Positions 9,692 through 17,757 of a stretch of DNA of 64,000 nucleotides are shown in pieces. Below the pieces are notes generated by a model, which saw nothing but the letters and a program-made list of their open reading frames with translations, did no database searches and was not told where the DNA came from. A program made the translations under genes and the position numbers. The DNA lies in the NCBI RefSeq assembly GCF_003862475.1, contig NZ_RRCO01000001.1, positions 186,001-250,000 on the forward strand, written 5' to 3'. Each line of letters begins with the position of its first letter. Position 1 is the first letter of the stretch. Source of the DNA: Lachnoanaerobaculum gingivalis. Lineage in GTDB: Bacteria > Bacillota > Clostridia > Lachnospirales > Lachnospiraceae.

Positions 9692-11344
9692 CCTAGATTA
9701 TTCATTGTTAACTCCATGAAAGTGGCTGAAAGCCACATAATTACTATATTTTAACAAAATATTGCTTTCACTTATTAAGTGAAGAAAAAAAGAGCGTCCA
9801 TTTGTGGTAAAATTAAGGTGCTTAAACTCAAAAAAAATACACAAAGGAGCCCTTTATGAGTATTGTAAACACCTTATCACTTGAAAGCAATAGAAAAATT
9901 AAAATTAATTTCGATGGAGGAGATTTATCCTCTGATGCAGGCTTACTTCTTATAAAAGAATTCGTAAGTAAACTTGGCATTGATAAACTTTTCAGTCAAT
10001 CATTTAAGACCAATGATTCTGCATTATTCCGTTATCACACTGATAAAGAAAATCTTCTTCAGATGATATATATGATCATTGCAGGTTATTTTGAAGATGA
10101 CGCTTCAGATGAACTTACAAATGATCCTGTGTTTAAAGCAGTGCTAAATAAAGACACTTTAGCATCACAACCAACCATTTCAAGATTTCATAATCGAATG
10201 GATGAGGATTCGCTGAATCAGTTCCTTTCAATAAATCAAATTCTTCGAAAGAAAGTTTATAGCATTCAGATGCCGGAAGCTATCATTTTAGATTTGGACT
10301 CAACACTCCTTAATGCCTATGGCAAACAGGAAGGTAGAGCATTTAACTTCCACTATCAAAGTAACGGTTACCATCCACTTGTTTGCTATGATGGAATCAC
10401 AGGAGATTTGATTAAAATTCAGCTTCGCGATGGGACTAAGTATTCAAGCACAGGAGTTGTGGAATTTCTTCAGCCTATACTTGATGAATATCTTGAAGAT
10501 TTTCCGGAAATTAAACTTCTCCTTCGTGGAGATAGTGGCTTTGCAACACCCGGTTTATATAAACAGTGTGAAGAAAACGGCACCGGCTATGTAATTCGTT
10601 TGAAAGAGAATGCTATACTTCGTGATAAAGCATCATATCTTGTAGATGAACTTGATGAAATCACAAAAAACAACAAAGTAGATTATGCTGTAGTTTATGG
10701 TGAATTCATGTATCAGGCAGGTCCTTGGCCTTATGAAAGACGTGTTGTCTGTAAAGTTGAAAAACCTGAAAACCAAATTACTTACATGTATACATTCATT
10801 GTTACAAACATGGAATCATCCCCTGAATATCTTATCAAGTTCTATTGCAAAAGAGGCTTGATGGAAAACTTCATAAAGGAAAGTAAAACAGGTTTTGACT
10901 TTGCTTCTGTCAGCAGTCATACAAGAATTGTAAATGCCAACAGGCTTCAAATACATGCACTTGCTTATAACATATTTAATTGGTTTAGACGATTGGCGTT
11001 ATCTGCAAATATGAGAAAACAACGCATTGATACTGTCCGTCTAAAACTGCTAAAGATTGCTGCAAAAGTAATTCGTTCAGCAAGGTATATAACATTCAAG
11101 CTGTGTAGCAGTTGCCCATATAAGGATGAGTTCTATGATACTCTATCAAATATCAGCAAGCTATGTATACAGCTTGAATAACAACTAATAATGAACCTTG
11201 ACAGCTTGATAACTACTTGTAAACTCTACCTAGGGGAAGTCTGCCCATTTTTAGGTGTATCAAGTCAGTTATAGCGTCATGGATTAGGTTTAAAGATTTA
11301 TAGCACGGTAATTAACTTAAATATCGTACCGTGAATAATGCAGG
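9692..11344 (+). mobile_element. Complete IS1380-family insertion sequence, 1653 bp
   Basis: The left end CCTAGATTATTCATTG starts at 9692. The right end, read on the other strand, is CCTGCATTATTCACGG and ends at 11344; 12 of 16 positions match. The element is bounded by a 5-bp direct repeat TATAG (9687-9691 and 11345-11349), a target duplication in the 4-5 bp range known for IS1380 elements. The termini begin with CCT as in this family. One intact transposase is inside. A small hairpin (GTGGC and GCCAC arms around TGAAA) lies at 9722-9736 in the left end. An extended -10 promoter TGGTAAAAT lies near 9805-9813. The intact ends, target duplication and ORF indicate a fairly recent insertion. Confidence 0.93.
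9856..11181 (+). CDS. IS1380-family transposase
   Basis: A 441-residue DDE transposase that cuts and rejoins the ends of its own element. It matches the IS1380 pattern: N-terminal FDGGDLSSDAGLLLIKEF, TISRFHNRM, then ILDLDST (first Asp near residue 146-148), LLRGDSGFATP (second Asp near 226) and NFIKESKTGFDF with the catalytic Glu near 340, followed by the conserved NRLQIHALAYNIFNWFRR. AAAGGAG precedes the ATG at 9856. The frame is uninterrupted, so the element may be active. It is transcribed opposite to the gene it interrupts. Confidence 0.95.
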   Translation: MSIVNTLSLESNRKIKINFDGGDLSSDAGLLLIKEFVSKLGIDKLFSQSFKTNDSALFRYHTDKENLLQMIYMIIAGYFEDDASDELTNDPVFKAVLNKDTLASQPTISRFHNRMDEDSLNQFLSINQILRKKVYSIQMPEAIILDLDSTLLNAYGKQEGRAFNFHYQSNGYHPLVCYDGITGDLIKIQLRDGTKYSSTGVVEFLQPILDEYLEDFPEIKLLLRGDSGFATPGLYKQCEENGTGYVIRLKENAILRDKASYLVDELDEITKNNKVDYAVVYGEFMYQAGPWPYERRVVCKVEKPENQITYMYTFIVTNMESSPEYLIKFYCKRGLMENFIKESKTGFDFASVSSHTRIVNANRLQIHALAYNIFNWFRRLALSANMRKQRIDTVRLKLLKIAAKVIRSARYITFKLCSSCPYKDEFYDTLSNISKLCIQLE

Positions 11345-13072
11345 TATAGGTATATTCTACCGGATAATAAATTGTGGTAGTAGGAAATTTACCGCTTGCG
11401 TCCGACAAATTAGCCTTAAACACTACAAAGTATATATTTGTACCGTTAAACTGACGCTTGTCATCTGAGGTATACTGTAAATACTCTCCGGCAAATTCAA
11501 TATCGCTTACCTGCATGTTCGGCTTATAATCTTTTGCAATATAGGCGTCCAAAGTTACTCTTGCCTCATCCTGCAATGCTTTTCTGTATTCGTCAGTCAT
11601 ATCTTCAAGTTTGTGTACATACGACTGCTCCTTGAACTTTTCAAAACCGTCTCCGGCCTCTATGACTGTATTCTTATAGTTGTTGTTATAAAGCTCACTT
11701 GGGAACTTAAATCCCTTTGTATCGCTGTTATCTCCGACTCCATAGGATTTGCCGACCAACTCCGGACCTGTCTTATAGCTTATTTTATCACTAAGCATTA
11801 AGGTCCTAAATGCCACAGGATAGTACATCTTAGTAGTCACATATTTATGTTCCACACTTGTAAGTACTCTGCTGTAAATAATGTATAACACATTGTATCC
11901 GTCCACATTTGTTTTGAAAAGATAGCCTTCATACTTTAAATCTGAAAGTGTAGTACCCTCACCGTATGCACTGTCTGTGTATTCTTTTATAACCTCTGTT
12001 GCTTTACCATTTGCTTCTTTTATGAAATCTTCCGGAAACTCACTGTATTTTGTTACATAAGTTTCAAGTCCCGATACTGTGTAACTTTCGCTCATTTTCT
12101 CAGGTACTCTTCCATATCTTGTTGCCAAGAAGCTGATTTCATCTTCATTAAGATCAAGACTTATTGTCACAACATCATCGTTTTTTAGGTTATCATGTTT
12201 ATCAATTTTAAACTTGCCTTTATGTATTATATCGTCACCGCTATAGGTAAACTTAGCTTCTCCCTCCGGTGCAATCCCTGAAAACTCCACCTTTATATCT
12301 TTAAAAGGATCAAACTTACCAAGTTCATATAAGTTTGAGATTGAATATTCTCCATTCTTATACTTTAACTTATAATTTATACCCTTGGCTTTTTCATCAT
12401 CCACTATCCAGGTATACTTAACCTTTTCTCCATTGCTTAACTTTTCAGTCTTTTCAAGTTCTACTCCCGATACGGCATCATGAAGTACATACACCGGTTC
12501 AAAAGCATAGGTCAAAACACCATACTCTTTTTTACCCTTACTGCTGTACTTTATCTTTTTAGCATAGTCCTTTTCAAGCTTTTCCCAATCAATATTTATA
12601 CTTGCTTGGCCATAGCCGTCATATCCACTAGACTCAAAAGTGATATATTTGTTTAAATCAATAACTTTACTTGAATTCATAGCCAAAACAGCTATCAGAA
12701 TAATAAGAAATGCAGCCATAGCACCTGCTATACCGAAGATAAGATTTTTCGGTAACTTTTTTTGACTGCCGGGGGTACTACCGGTATTAGATGTCTTTGT
12801 TCCGGTATCATTTTGATTCTGCTTCATGTTCACGTCTTCCATGGTAACTCCACAACTCTCACAAACCTTTGCTCCGTCGATGTTCATAGAACCACATTTT
12901 TTACACTGCATGCCTAACCCTCCCGAAATATTTTATTGTTGCCAATACCTTAACATAAATTGTATTGTTTTTCAATCTATTTTATTGTTATATGACAATA
13001 AAATATTTATTTAAATGTGAGTTTCTTCTATATTAAATGTAATTATTGTGTTTTTCTTAATCATTATTAAGG

Positions 13073-13101
13073 TTGATTTAATTCGTATTTTTTTGTATAC
13101 T
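13073..13101 (+). promoter_or_regulatory. Promoter of tRNA-Ser
   Basis: TTGATT at 13073-13078 and TATACT at 13096-13101 are separated by 17 bases, a good sigma-A promoter ending 7 bases before the mature tRNA. Confidence 0.75.
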
Positions 13102-13108
13102 AAAGCAT

Positions 13109-13198
13109 GGAGGTGTATCGAAGTGGTCATAACGAGCCTGACTCGAAATCAGGTTGTCACTTTTTTGTGGCACGAGAGTTCGAATCTCTTCGCCTCCG
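13109..13198 (+). tRNA. tRNA-Ser (anticodon CGA)
   Basis: The acceptor stem GGAGGTG pairs with CGCCTCC, with discriminator G at 13198. The anticodon arm is CTGA-CTCGAAA-TCAG, giving anticodon CGA, which reads UCG. A long variable arm and the T-loop TTCGAAT follow, as required for a class II tRNA-Ser. CCA is not encoded. It stands alone, with its own promoter and a downstream palindromic terminator. Confidence 0.97.
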
Positions 13199-13231
13199 TG
13201 AAATGAACTGTAGTAGTATCAGTTTTAATAA

Positions 13232-13273
13232 AGGAGATGTGAAAAAACTCAATCGAGTTTTTTCACATCTCCT
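13232..13273. terminator. Perfect palindromic terminator, copy 1 of a repeated element
   Basis: Nineteen-base arms (13232-13250 and 13255-13273) around the loop AATC carry internal runs of six A and six T. It works in both directions: for tRNA-Ser on plus, and for the secreted-protein genes ending at 13399 on minus. A near-identical palindrome with the same 28-base core occurs at 17661-17707. Confidence 0.8.
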
Positions 13274-13398
13274 AAAAATTAGGTTGTAATGTTACAAAAA
13301 CACTTGACCACAACAAAGTATATAGCACTGTTTTATATACAAGACCTTAATGAACACTTAAAACAATTTTAGTATTATAAAATATGATTATAATAAAT

Positions 13399-14124
13399 CT
13401 AATGTAACCAATAAAGACCGGTAGAAGCATTATTTGTCATAATCCCCTGTACCCTTTGTGCAAAAACCTCATCTTTAGTAAATAAATCATTCCATTTAAC
13501 TAAATTTCTACCTTTTTTATTGTTATGTAAATCCATTTTCTTATGTGCAACTTTACTATACCCATCTGACTCATTTCCAGAAGTATTCCTGTCTTCATGT
13601 GCAGTTGCATATGCCGCAGCCCAGCCTTTATTTATTCGTGCAGTCATTAAAGCATTCCAGTATGCATGTCTAAAAGCGTCTGTTTTATCCCCTAAACCAT
13701 TATATCCATATAACTCTGCCGTTTTTGCAGATGCATTGTCTGCCAATTCTTTAGTTTTTGCAGCACTTACAGGGTCAGTTGCTATTAATATTTTTTCAGA
13801 TAAGGTAAGTTCAGTCCATGACTCATACCACCCTGCTGGTTGTGCTGCATTACAATACATATCATCATATTCTTTTAAGATTTGCTCCGGCGATAAATCA
13901 GGATTGCTATCTTTTATTTCCTTTATTTTATCAACAAAGTCATCATAATCTGCTGGAAAGCCAAGTGCATCAATATCTTCAATAACTGAATATGAATCGA
14001 CAACTTGTGATGATTGGTACTCTGTACTTGTGTTTTCTTCATAAGCATAAATATTATTAGTTATTGGGATTGCAATCATAAAACAACTTAAAGCCGTTAC
14101 CATAATTTTGCTGATATTTTTCAT
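13399..14124 (-). CDS. Secreted DUF6973-type protein, cargo of agr cassette 1
   Basis: A 241-residue exported protein. Residues 1-28 form a signal peptide (MKNISKIMVTALSCFMIAIP). The C-terminal 130 residues match what I recall of DUF6973: LTLSEKILIATDPVSAAK, GYNGLGDKTDAFRHAYWNAL, AHEDRN and KMDLHNNKKGR. Conserved His, Asp and Glu residues suggest a metal or catalytic site, but no activity is established, so none is assigned. The start at 14124 was chosen for the signal peptide; an upstream in-frame start adds 20 charged residues and spoils it. It is the last gene of the copy-1 cassette and runs toward the palindromic terminator. Confidence 0.7.
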   Translation of the reverse strand: MKNISKIMVTALSCFMIAIPITNNIYAYEENTSTEYQSSQVVDSYSVIEDIDALGFPADYDDFVDKIKEIKDSNPDLSPEQILKEYDDMYCNAAQPAGWYESWTELTLSEKILIATDPVSAAKTKELADNASAKTAELYGYNGLGDKTDAFRHAYWNALMTARINKGWAAAYATAHEDRNTSGNESDGYSKVAHKKMDLHNNKKGRNLVKWNDLFTKDEVFAQRVQGIMTNNASTGLYWLH

Positions 14125-14202
14125 ATAATCATTATTCCTTTCAATATTAATTTTAAAATTATTATCTAACAAAATATTTATCATAGATAAAATTTGCTTT
14201 GT

Positions 14203-14625
14203 CTATAATCTACTTTCTCCATGATATACTTCTTCTGCATTATCACTATCGACATCAACTATTACTTTATCAACATTCTCCTTAAAATTAGGGATATTAA
14301 CAAATATTTCTGAAGATACTTCATCATCGCTGTAAACTGGAATAGCCTTTAAATTAATTTTTAATATACTGTTCTCATATGTTATCACATTTACTTTGAG
14401 CTTTGAATAAAAGATAATATCTCCATAAGTTCGATAATAAAAATTGTAATTATCACTATTATTTATAATATAATACCTATTATCAATAAGTTGCTTAATA
14501 TCTACTTCAAATTCATTTTGTTCATAATACAAAATAGAACCATTATTTTGTGTTTTTTCACAACCTGATAAATATAAAGCACTTAACAACAAAATTAAAA
14601 ATAAACTATTCTTATAGAATATCAT
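14203..14625 (-). CDS. Small lipoprotein, cargo of agr cassette 1
   Basis: A 140-residue lipoprotein precursor with a hydrophobic signal and lipobox LYLSGC, so it is expected to be anchored at the outer face of the membrane. The rest is acidic and beta-rich with no recognised domain. The start at 14625 is inferred from the signal peptide; the Shine-Dalgarno is poor (GTGGG about 8 nt upstream), perhaps because an IS end lies directly upstream at 14642 and replaced the original leader. It lies between the micro-ORF of copy 1 and the DUF6973 gene, all on minus. Function unknown. Confidence 0.6.
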   Translation of the reverse strand: MIFYKNSLFLILLLSALYLSGCEKTQNNGSILYYEQNEFEVDIKQLIDNRYYIINNSDNYNFYYRTYGDIIFYSKLKVNVITYENSILKINLKAIPVYSDDEVSSEIFVNIPNFKENVDKVIVDVDSDNAEEVYHGESRL

Positions 14626-14641
14626 AATTATACCCACTAAT

Positions 14642-14721
14642 CCTAAATTATTCATAGCATAGCTATGTCTGCGGCTGAAAGCCACATAATTACTGCATTT
14701 ACAAAACTTTCTTAATTTCAC
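14642..14721. repeat. Solo end of an IS1380-type element
   Basis: CCTAAATTATTCAT at 14642 followed by GGCTGAAAGCCACATAATTACT at 14673-14694 matches the left end of the complete IS1380 element at 9692-9743 in order and spacing. No transposase follows and the similarity fades after about 80 bases. It is a relic end or a small non-autonomous derivative, placed just upstream of the lipoprotein gene. Confidence 0.75.
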
Positions 14722-14810
14722 CTAAAAAATGAATAGAAAAATGACCTCTTTACTACTCCATAAAACTATTTTATGTTATTAAAACAAATCCATCTCTCTT
14801 TAAATTGCAG

Positions 14811-14882
14811 CTAAATGCTCAGATTTAAACACAACTTAAATATATCTCCATTTTTATACCTCATAGGATTCATACTTTTCAT
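14811..14882 (-). CDS. Micro-ORF downstream of agrB relic (23 aa)
   Basis: A 23-codon frame with the segment NPMRYKNGDIF, starting ATG at 14882 with AGG about 7 nt upstream. It begins right after the decayed agrB. The micro-ORF at 20059-20112 shares NPMRYKNGDI, and the codon differences within that stretch are synonymous third-position changes, which supports translation. No signal peptide or membrane segment. Function unknown; possible roles include a leader peptide, a chaperone-like peptide or an RNA-level control element. Confidence 0.5.
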   Translation of the reverse strand: MKSMNPMRYKNGDIFKLCLNLSI

Positions 14883-14889
14883 ACAAAAC

Positions 14890-15504
14890 CTATTTACAAA
14901 TAAATTTTGAGTCATATTTTACTTTCTTATTCTCATTGTAAGAATGATTCAATCTGTATTTGACAACTACAAACATTAGCATACTGAATATACATACATC
15001 CCTTTCTGCACTAAACCAATATAGCTTCCGGAATACTATAAAAATAGATTCTATAAATGCACTGATTAATAATATTAATAACAGTCTTCTTTTATATGTA
15101 CTAATTTCTACTTTATCCAGTGCCTTGTTTACATGTCCTATTAGTGCATACTTAATAAAAACCACAAATTAAACAAACAATAATATAGTCATTAACTTTA
15201 TACTATATGTCTGCGCAATTACTAGATATAATGCAACAATAGTACTAACTAATGAAATCAGATAGTAGAATACAGGACTATCCTAATGATATCTACCAGA
15301 TTTTTTTCTTACTAAAATAGTAAAATCTACAAAAACTGTACTTTCATTACTTTACCAAACAAAAGCCAATAAAAATTATTGTAATTATATTTAATAAAGC
15401 TCTTATCATTTGTGTTAATCCAAATACATAAATTTCCTTATCATCTTCCAGAAAAATATTATTTTCGATCACATATTGTATGATTTTTTTGATAGCCTTT
15501 CCAT
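14890..15504 (-). pseudogene. Decayed agrB (AgrD-processing protease), copy 1
   Basis: The reading starts at ATG 15504, three bases after the agrD1 stop, exactly as in the intact copy. A frameshift occurs at an A-run after about six codons. The frame then resumes with IFLEDDKEIYVFGL, matching LEDD/SEDDKEIYLFGL of the intact AgrB, and stops after FCLVK. Further on, GRYH-DSPVFYYLIS aligns with GGFHSDNPVICYLIS: the catalytic Cys is replaced by Tyr and a stop falls after the His. The last 91 codons (RRLLLILLISA) remain open. The enzyme is certainly non-functional. Confidence 0.9.
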
Positions 15505-15507
15505 AAC

Positions 15508-15651
15508 TTAAAATTTACGCAACTTTTTCACTTTGTCAGGTAACTCAGTCTGATGATAAATAAAAGCACACGCTGAATTTGCATTAAAAAGTGCAAATAC
15601 AAATGAGCATAGAGCAATGCCTTTACTTATTAGCAATAAATACTTTTTCAT
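15508..15651 (-). CDS. AgrD-like autoinducing peptide precursor, copy 1 (47 aa)
   Basis: Too short for routine ORF calling. A 47-residue frame starts at ATG 15651 behind a very strong AGGAGGAGG 8 nt upstream. It has the three-part AgrD layout: an amphipathic N-terminal leader (MKKYLLLISKG...), a core NSACAFIY, and a tail HQTELPDKVKKLRKF with the acidic-Leu-Pro motif AgrB needs. By analogy with S. aureus AgrD (Cys plus four residues, then an acidic ELP-like tail), the predicted peptide is a thiolactone ring CAFIY. Its own agrB is dead, so any processing must be in trans by the intact AgrB at 20149. High sequence conservation with copy 2 shows the frame is real. Confidence 0.85.
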   Translation of the reverse strand: MKKYLLLISKGIALCSFVFALFNANSACAFIYHQTELPDKVKKLRKF

Positions 15652-15699
15652 AGTTAAATCCTCCTCCTTTCAATATTCTTTTAATAAGTTACGCTTTGG

Positions 15700-15766
15700 A
15701 TTATACTAAATAATGATGTACTGTGCGAAAAATGTAATGGACTGTATGGTTATTTGTAATGAAATG
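15700..15766 (-). promoter_or_regulatory. LytTR/AgrA-type promoter of agrD copy 1
   Basis: On the minus strand two ATTACA half-sites (reverse complements at 15755-15760 and 15733-15738) are exactly 22 bp apart, followed after 27 bases by the -10 box TATAAT (15700-15705). The same array with identical spacings precedes agrD copy 2. Direct repeats about two helical turns apart are the known binding pattern of LytTR-domain regulators such as AgrA. No good -35 hexamer is seen, as expected for an activated promoter. The rest of the 434-base gap up to the IS1182 transposase holds no convincing gene. Confidence 0.75.
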
Positions 15767-16028
15767 TATTTTTTATAAAAATAATAATCCCCATACTATA
15801 AATATTTTTATTTACACAAAAAGCATTAATATACCGCAAATATCTCCATCCAAATAATGCATCAATGTGAATAAAATGTCTTTCTATGAAATAGTTGGGC
15901 TGTATGTTGATATAAATATTGAAGGGAAGTAAATTCATAAAAATTCAAAGTTTAAAAAGTTACTATGTACCATGATATTCATATATTTATTAATAGGAAA
16001 AAGGGGCTGTGAAATAAGTCCCTAAAAG

Positions 16029-16064
16029 AAATAGGACCATTCGTTCATGCGAAAGGTCCTATTT
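16029..16064. terminator. Hairpin in the IS1182 left end
   Basis: Arms AAATAGGACC (16029-16038) and GGTCCTATTT (16055-16064) are perfectly complementary, with T residues following. Such hairpins in IS ends commonly block read-through from outside promoters; here it lies just before the transposase promoter. Confidence 0.6.
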
Positions 16065-16085
16065 TTGTGGTAAAATTAACTTACG

Positions 16086-17559
16086 ATGAAAACTTTACAC
16101 AATAATTATTGTAATTCAAAACAAGGATATTTACCACTGTTTCTTTCAGATTGTTTGAATTTGCTGGATCCTGTTTTAATATTTGACAGATTTATGGGAG
16201 GAATAGATTTAAACAAGTATCTGACGGATATTCCGGAGTACACAACCGGACGACTCAGATATAATCCTGTCAACATGCTAAAAACAGTACTTTTCGGATT
16301 TATGACTAGCGGTTACTGCTCTCTGAGATAACTGGAAGACAACTGCAAAGTTAATATCAGGTTCATGTATCTCATGGATCACCGGACTCCATCATACAGA
16401 ACCTTTGGATATTTCATCAATGAAATACTTCAAGATAAGATCGAAAACATTTTTAACAACATCAATCATGCTATCTTTAACGAGGAGCATGTGGATCTGC
16501 AACATCTCTACATCGACGGCTCCAAGTTTGAAGCAAATGCAAACAAGTATACCTGGGTATGGAAGAAGGCTACCGAAAAGTTCCGTTACAAGCTTTACGA
16601 AAAAATCACTACGGAGATTGAAGAAATTAATGCAGAAATCGCATGGAGTGGGGTGCAGATTACAACAAACACAGAGTATGTACCGGATTATCTGAATGAA
16701 ATCGTTGAGCAGCTGGTACTTTTATGGGATCTGGATACAAGTACATTTGTTTACGGAAGCGGGAAGCGTAAATCCAAAGAACAGCGTCATTATGAACACT
16801 TGACTACTTTCTGTCAGAAACTTCAAGAATACATACAAAAAATTGAAATCTGTGGTCCTAACCGAAACAGTTATTCTAAAACAGATAACTCAGCTACCTT
16901 TATGCGTATCAAAACGGATTACATGGGCAATGATCAGCTTCTGCCGGCATATAATGTACAGATTGGTGTAGCAGATGAATATATTGCAGTTGTTGACGTG
17001 AACCAGTATCGTTCGGATATGGATTGTTTCGTTCCTTTGATGGAGCACTTCAAACAAACTTATGGATTCTACCCCAAATATCCTGTGGCAGATGCCGGAT
17101 ATGGCTCATACAACAATTATATTTTCTGTGAACAGAACAGAATTGAAAAGTATATGAAATTTCCAATGTTTAAAAAAGAAACTAAGGATAAGAAATATCA
17201 TGAAGATCCATTTCGTGCAGTTAACTTCAAAATTGATGAGCAAGGATTCATGAGATGTCCTAACGATAAAGCATTCCATTTTTTATGCAAAAAAATGTAA
17301 GAAGACAGATAAGAATCGAACCGTTAGGATCAATCAGGAACTAACTTCTATGCATCAGGAAGTAATCGAAAATCTAGAAAGTATCCATGGTGCGTTATTA
17401 CGAATGAACCGTTCGATACAAGCAGAAGGCACTTTCGGAATTATGAAAAATGACCGTTGGTACAAGAGAATTGTCCGAAGAGGTATTCATTCAGTCAAAC
17501 TGGAAGTTTTACTCGTGGCGATAGGCCATAATTTATATAAATATCAGAAAAAAAGATGA
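16086..17559 (+). pseudogene. IS1182-family transposase, broken
   Basis: The N-terminal DUF772-like region (FMGGIDLNKYL, RYNPVNMLKTVLFGFMTSGYCSLR) is interrupted by an in-frame TAA at 16329-16331. The frame reopens with YLMDHRTPSYRTFGYFI and the DDE core (LYIDGSKFEANANKY, then VADAGYGSYNNY) and runs to 17300. A second break by frameshift, probably with loss of the usual Cys-rich segment, follows. The C-terminal signature SIQAEGTFGIMKNDRWYKRIVRRG is in another frame. It is not functional. The family call rests on motif order typical of IS1182 transposases. Confidence 0.88.
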
Positions 17560-17660
17560 GAAACAGAACTGCCGCATAGATTCAAAAAGAATTTCTATGG
17601 GGTAGGGGAACTGCGCTTTTTTTGCGTATGATTTCAGTCATTTATACACATTAAATATAA

Positions 17661-17707
17661 AAAGGGAGATGCGAAAAAACTCAATCGAGTTTTTTCACAT
17701 CCCCTTT
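17661..17707. terminator. Palindromic terminator, copy 2 of a repeated element
   Basis: A near-perfect palindrome with loop AATC that shares the 28-base core of the palindrome at 13232-13273. It lies 50 bases downstream of the last cargo gene of agr cassette 2 (minus strand), the same position the first copy holds for cassette 1. Confidence 0.8.
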
Positions 17708-17757
17708 ATTTTGCTAATTAAACATTTTATACTCATACCTATATCTTAGCCTTGTGA

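Larger units (their letters stand above)
9490..12911 (-). pseudogene. Zinc-ribbon membrane protein gene split by an IS1380 element
   Basis: Two pieces of one gene flank an insertion sequence. The upstream piece (12911 to 11345) encodes an N-terminal zinc ribbon (CKKCGSMNIDGAKVCESCG), a Ser/Thr/Gln linker, one membrane segment at about residues 55-78 and a long extracellular part. The downstream piece (9691 to 9490) supplies the last 65 residues. Removing the IS and one copy of the 5-bp duplication joins EYTY to IMKLSD in frame, giving about 587 residues. The extracellular part holds two homologous modules, each with a YYPV strand followed by a MLSDKIS- or MKLSDND-like segment and a C-terminal DGFEKFKE or DSLKQFGE. 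This confirms both pieces belong together. As it stands the upstream reading frame runs 15 codons into the IS and stops, so a truncated protein may still be made. Start ATG 12911 has GGGAGGG upstream. Confidence 0.88.
16003..17650 (+). mobile_element. Decayed IS1182-family element
   Basis: The left end is taken as GGGGCTGTGAAATAAG at 16003. A hairpin and an extended -10 promoter (TGGTAAAAT at 16068-16076) precede the transposase start by only about 10 bases. No matching right-end inverted repeat was found downstream, so the right border is approximate and the element is probably truncated. It separates the two agr cassettes. Confidence 0.65.

Noticed and set aside
11304-11333. CACGGTA/TACCGTG inverted repeat as a terminator of the zinc-ribbon gene
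   Set aside because: Both arms lie inside the IS1380 right end once the element borders are fixed at 9692 and 11344; it is part of the IS.
13107-13289. 60-codon plus-strand frame over the tRNA-Ser gene
   Set aside because: It reads through the tRNA and the palindromic terminator; no Shine-Dalgarno and no protein-like content.
15750-15938. 62-codon minus-strand frame upstream of agrD copy 1
   Set aside because: Its end overlaps the conserved LytTR operator, there is no Shine-Dalgarno, and the composition (runs of Ile, Asn, Phe) is that of AT-rich non-coding DNA. I looked for an agrC or agrA remnant here and could not align one.
9801-16079. Shared 16-mer TTTGTGGTAAAATTAA upstream of both transposases (9801-9816, 16064-16079)
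   Set aside because: It looks like shared ancestry of unrelated IS families, but TGGTAAAAT also occurs at the amidase operon promoter, so a strong extended -10 promoter used independently is the simpler explanation.
13109-17707. Integrated island at tRNA-Ser with attL/attR
   Set aside because: No integrase gene is present and no part of the tRNA 3' end is repeated at 17.6 kb; the repeated sequence is only the terminator palindrome.
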